A DNA stretch of 34,268 bases from Porphyromonadaceae bacterium (GTDB lineage: Bacteria > Bacteroidota > Bacteroidia > Bacteroidales > Dysgonomonadaceae). This document shows, piece after piece, positions 31,076 to 34,268 of the stretch; position 1 is the stretch's first letter; each line of letters begins with the position of its first letter. Under the pieces are notes generated by a model, which was not told where the DNA came from, did no database searches, and saw only the letters and a program-made list of their open reading frames with translations. The stretch is from NCBI GenBank assembly GCA_003517675.1, contig DPAC01000160.1:1-34268 (forward strand). Reading direction: 5' to 3'. A program made the translations under genes and the position numbers.

Positions 31076-32314
31076 ATGAAAAGTAAAGCATACGAAGCTC
31101 GTTTACTGCATAAAACCTATCCCAAGGCAGATCCCTATGGCTCGTTGTCGATGCCGGTTTATCATACCCTTGCCTATGAGTTTGAAACAGCTGCGGAGAT
31201 GGAAGAAGCTTTCTGTGGTCGAACAGATGAACATACTTACTCACGGGTGAGCAACCCCACGGTACAGCATTTCGAAGAACGCGTGAAAGAGATCACCGCT
31301 GCACATGGCGTGACAGCCCTCAACTCAGGAATGGCTGCCATCAGCAATACATTCTTCACTCTGGCCTGGAGTGGTAGCAACATCGTCACCTCGCGCCATC
31401 TCTTCGGCAACACCTACTCCTTTTTCACCAATACCCTGTCCGCTTTTGGCGTGGAGGTACGATTCTGCGACCTTACCAACCCGGGAGAGGTGGCTGCCCA
31501 TATCGACGGACAGACCTGTGCCCTCTTCGCGGAGGTGATCACGAATCCGCAGATGGAGGTGGCGGACCTGACAGCGCTGAGCCGTGTGGCTCATGCTGCA
31601 AATGTGCCGCTGGTGGTGGACAGCACCCTGGTGCCCTTTTCCCATTTTCGGGCAGCCGACTTCGGGGTAGACATTGAGGTGGTCTCCAGTACCAAGTACA
31701 TCTCAGGTGGGGCGACCAGTCTGGGGGGATTGATTATCGACTACGGGCAGTTTCACTGGAGCCGGTCGCCACGACTGCAATCGCTCGCCGGTGACTCTCC
31801 CTCAGCCTTCCATCTCAAGCTGCGTCGCGAGGTACACCGTAACCTGGGTGCCTACATGACTCCCGAGGTGGCTTACCTGCAGTCACTGGGGCTGGAGACA
31901 CTGCCGGTGCGTTATGAACGTCATGCAGCCACTTGCCGCAGCCTGGCCGAACAACTGCGAACGATACCCGGAGTGGTGGGCGTGACCTATACCGCTCTCG
32001 CGGATAACCCTTTTTATCAGGTGAGTCGCCGTCAGTTCGGCGACCTGCCGGGGGCGATGCTCACCTTCGACCTGGCCTCTAAAGAGCACTGTTTTCGTTT
32101 TTTGGACCGGTTAAAGATGATCTGCCGTGCCACCAACCTGTTCGACAACCGCTCCCTGATCCTCCATCCCGCCAGCACCATATACGGTTCATTCACTGCT
32201 GAACAGCGGGCATTGATGGACATAAAGGAAACCACACTCCGCCTGTCGGTGGGACTGGAGGGCGTGGATTCATTGCTGGCGGATATCCGGCAAGCTTTAA
32301 GCGATAAGCGATAA
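31076..32314 (+). CDS. Cys/Met metabolism PLP-dependent enzyme (trans-sulfuration family)
   Basis: This 412-residue fold-type I enzyme belongs to the cystathionine gamma-synthase / O-acetylhomoserine sulfhydrylase family. The PLP lysine is K207 in SSTKYISGG. D182 in VVDST supports the pyridine nitrogen, YSRVSNPT near residue 55 holds the phosphate-binding Tyr and Arg, and NSGMAAIS stacks on the ring. It would make homocysteine or cystathionine from acylhomoserine, or split such compounds; the exact reaction cannot be told. A cysteine synthase gene lies 1.4 kb away, which fits sulfur amino acid metabolism. The gene is intact and GC-rich. Confidence 0.88.
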   Translation: MKSKAYEARLLHKTYPKADPYGSLSMPVYHTLAYEFETAAEMEEAFCGRTDEHTYSRVSNPTVQHFEERVKEITAAHGVTALNSGMAAISNTFFTLAWSGSNIVTSRHLFGNTYSFFTNTLSAFGVEVRFCDLTNPGEVAAHIDGQTCALFAEVITNPQMEVADLTALSRVAHAANVPLVVDSTLVPFSHFRAADFGVDIEVVSSTKYISGGATSLGGLIIDYGQFHWSRSPRLQSLAGDSPSAFHLKLRREVHRNLGAYMTPEVAYLQSLGLETLPVRYERHAATCRSLAEQLRTIPGVVGVTYTALADNPFYQVSRRQFGDLPGAMLTFDLASKEHCFRFLDRLKMICRATNLFDNRSLILHPASTIYGSFTAEQRALMDIKETTLRLSVGLEGVDSLLADIRQALSDKR

Positions 32315-32348
32315 GCTGTCAGCAATCAGCTCAGGAGGTGGGAGCTGA
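32296..32348 (+). repeat. Short repeats and hairpin after the PLP enzyme gene
   Basis: AAGCGATAAGCGATAAGC overlaps the gene end. It is followed by TCAGCTC (32326-32332) and GAGCTGA (32342-32348), a 7-bp stem with 9-nt loop. No T-run follows, so a terminator role is uncertain. Confidence 0.4.
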
Positions 32349-32381
32349 ATGCGTGCAGCGTTTGGCCTTTCCCTTTTCGGG

Positions 32382-33641
32382 TTACGATTGTGGATCTTCT
32401 GCGAGGAGTGAGTCGACCAGTGTGTTGAAATCCTTGATGAATGATTCGTAGAAGAGTCCTGTGGCAGGACCGCTGAAGCCTGTGTGTATCTTCCGCACCC
32501 TGCCCTGCCTGTCGATGAAGAGGGTGGTGGGGTAGCCGGAGAAGTTCTCCAGCTCTGGCAAGACTCCTTCCACGCTCTCCCTGCCTACCTCACCGCCGAA
32601 TAGAATGGGGTAGGTTGCATGGTACCGCTCCTTCAGCCGCGTGATCGCCTTCTTCGCATATTCAAAATCATCCTTTCGCTCAAAGGCAATGCCGACCACC
32701 TCCACACCCCGTTCCCTGTTGGCTTCGTACCAGGGAGCGAGGAAAGCCATCTCATCCAGGCAGTTGGGGCACCAGCTGCCCAGGATGGAAAGGATCACTA
32801 CCTTGTCACGGAACCGCTCATCGCTCAGTGAAACAGTGTTGCCCTCCAGGTCGGGCAGCGAGAAGCTGAGTGTTTCCACTCCCTCTTTCAGGGTCGCGAT
32901 TGAGTAGGGATCCGCCAGTGTCGCCTCCTCATTGCGGCTCCCCAACAGCCGGGTGGTGCCACGGGTGGTATAGAAGGTGCCCTCAAACCGGTCACTGCCG
33001 GTGAAAGTGGTCTCGATCAGGTAGGGACTCAATCCACCGAATGCGGAGAGATGAACCCCCTCCTCGGTATAGACCCCCTCCAGGAAGCGCAGGTCGCCCG
33101 TGCTGGTGAGGATGGAGCCGGTGACCACTCCCTCATCCGATTTGAAGAGTCCCACGTTGCGGGTGGTGTCGCCCTCCTGACTGATGAAGAGCACATCCCA
33201 GCGGCCATCAATGGATGTTTCCGTTGCATGATCCGTGAAGGGGAATCGGTCCGTTACTCCGTACGTGGCACTGAATGGTACGCCCGAATCGCCTTCTATG
33301 TAATGCTTCAGGAAGCGTCCTTCCATCCGCTCACCTTTCACCACCCCGCGAATCCCGGCATCGTATGCCGTGATCGGGATCACCAGCGTATCGCCCGCAA
33401 AGGTGACACCGGTCAGTTTCACCCGCTCTTCCCCGTTGCGCAGGGTGACGGTGAAGGAGTCCTCCCCGGTCTTCTCCACATCAAACAGGAAGGGTGCCTG
33501 TTTACCTTCGGACACGGCCAGCTCGCCGCGCCAGGTTCCCTCCTGCACTCCCTGCTTCGTCTCGCATGAGAGGATTCCCACGCTGAGAATCATCAGGGCA
33601 ACGGTTTTTTTCAGTTGTCTGAATCGGTTTTTTGTTTTCAT
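32382..33641 (-). CDS. TlpA/ResA-like thioredoxin-fold lipoprotein
   Basis: This 419-residue exported protein has a lipobox (VGILSC, cysteine 26) and so is lipid-anchored in the envelope. Residues about 30-255 are a beta-rich region typical of Bacteroidota thiol-disulfide proteins with an N-terminal extension (GTWRGELAVSEG, GRWDVLFISQEG). The C-terminal thioredoxin domain has WCPNC at 290-294 and the cis-proline in GYPTTLFIDRQGRV. It would reduce or rearrange disulfides in the periplasm. It converges on the PLP enzyme gene and lies 27 bp downstream of cysK on the same strand. Confidence 0.9.
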   Translation of the reverse strand: MKTKNRFRQLKKTVALMILSVGILSCETKQGVQEGTWRGELAVSEGKQAPFLFDVEKTGEDSFTVTLRNGEERVKLTGVTFAGDTLVIPITAYDAGIRGVVKGERMEGRFLKHYIEGDSGVPFSATYGVTDRFPFTDHATETSIDGRWDVLFISQEGDTTRNVGLFKSDEGVVTGSILTSTGDLRFLEGVYTEEGVHLSAFGGLSPYLIETTFTGSDRFEGTFYTTRGTTRLLGSRNEEATLADPYSIATLKEGVETLSFSLPDLEGNTVSLSDERFRDKVVILSILGSWCPNCLDEMAFLAPWYEANRERGVEVVGIAFERKDDFEYAKKAITRLKERYHATYPILFGGEVGRESVEGVLPELENFSGYPTTLFIDRQGRVRKIHTGFSGPATGLFYESFIKDFNTLVDSLLAEDPQS

Positions 33642-33668
33642 TCTAACACAATGAAATCTGTCAAACGT

Positions 33669-34268
33669 CTATAGGGGATACTCATCAAAAGCATAGAGCA
33701 GCGTGGAGAGATATCGTTCTCCCGTGTCGGGCAGGATCACCACGATGCGCTTGCCCGCGTTTTCTTCCTTTTGTGCCAGCTGAAGGGCTGCGAAGGCTGC
33801 TGCCCCCGAGGAGATTCCGGCGAGCAGTCCCTCCTTTGAAGCAAGCTTCCTGCCGGTGCGGATGGCATCGTCGTTGGTGACGGTGATCACCCCATCAATC
33901 ACCGAGGCGTTATAGTTATCCGGGACAAAGCCTGCACCAATACCCTGTATCTTGTGGGGACCCGGGCTGCCGCCGGAGAGCACCGGCGAGTCGGCCGGCT
34001 CCACCGCATAGACCCTGATGGCCGGGTTGAGCTCCTTGAGCCGTTTGCCGGCACCACTGGCCGTGCCCCCAGTGCCCACGCCGCTTACCAGGATATCCAC
34101 CTTGCCATCGGTGTCGCGCCAGATTTCTTCACCCGTGGTATGGTAGTGTATCTCGGGATTGGCAGGGTTTTCAAACTGCTGAAGGATGACCGCATTCTCC
34201 GTCTCTGCCTGTAACTCTTTTGCTTTGCCAATAGCTCCTTTCATGCCATCCGCACCGGGTGTCAACAC
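33669..34268 (-). CDS. cysK: Cysteine synthase A, C-terminal part (gene runs off the window)
   Basis: This is the last 199 residues of a PLP enzyme that makes cysteine from O-acetylserine and sulfide. The PLP phosphate loop [13 protein letters not shown] is complete, [13 protein letters not shown] precedes it, and [14 protein letters not shown] and the [13 protein letters not shown] motif follow, all typical of CysK. The PLP-binding lysine would lie in the missing N-terminal part. The start is outside the window, so the left coordinate is the stop and the right one is only the window edge. It pairs by theme with the PLP sulfur enzyme at 31 kb. Confidence 0.95.
   Translation of the reverse strand: MLTPGADGMKGAIGKAKELQAETENAVILQQFENPANPEIHYHTTGEEIWRDTDGKVDILVSGVGTGGTASGAGKRLKELNPAIRVYAVEPADSPVLSGGSPGPHKIQGIGAGFVPDNYNASVIDGVITVTNDDAIRTGRKLASKEGLLAGISSGAAAFAALQLAQKEENAGKRIVVILPDTGERYLSTLLYAFDEYPL

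Overview
The window looks like a chromosome segment from a Bacteroidales bacterium (phylum Bacteroidota), plausibly of the Dysgonomonadaceae/Porphyromonadaceae type. The support is: Bacteroidota -7 promoter elements (TAnnTTTG) ahead of several genes; the DUF4286-ruvC pair; a HU-CCDC81/SPOR protein; a DUF4886 protein; and typical Bacteroidota mobile elements. The genus is inference.

Two kinds of DNA alternate. GC-richer blocks with housekeeping genes lie at about 9.3-15.8 kb (tsaD, glnS, a TPR protein, a qorB-like reductase, cbpA/cbpM) and 27.8-34.3 kb (tRNA-Ala-GGC, DUF4286, ruvC, SPOR protein, DUF4886 protein, a Cys/Met-metabolism PLP enzyme, a TlpA-like lipoprotein, partial cysK). AT-rich accessory blocks lie at about 0-9.2 kb and 15.9-27.7 kb.

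Left accessory block: an IS4-type transposase with a frame break near its start, a possible small peptide/membrane-protein pair, corA, an intact tyrosine recombinase, a cation:proton antiporter, a small thioredoxin-like protein, a two-helix membrane protein, an FMN reductase, a MarR regulator and a luciferase-like flavin oxidoreductase. The last four look like an electrophile/redox stress set.

Right accessory block: a decayed copy of the FMN reductase, two zinc-type (MDR) dehydrogenases and a dienelactone hydrolase ending at a very strong terminator. Next come an IS66 transposase remnant and a complete IS21-family element whose ends I could place to the base. Last is a defence region next to tRNA-Ala: a type II restriction-modification pair (AccI-like by length and layout), an AbiTii-like fragment with an in-frame stop, a truncated YhcG/DUF1016 gene and a decayed IS91-like transposase.

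The most interesting structure is a module present twice in the defence region. Each copy has the 3' end of a decaying tyrosine recombinase, about 230 bp of conserved non-coding sequence, a TATACGC palindrome arm, a fixed 23-bp spacing to a GTTRG core, and then directly a defence gene (AbiTii + RM in one copy, YhcG in the other). A related GTTGG site lies upstream of the intact recombinase at 4.65 kb. A large attC-like inverted-repeat element abuts the stop codon of the methylase gene. Together they suggest an integron-like cassette system driven by a recombinase that lacks the canonical IntI insertion. This is inference and needs comparative checking.
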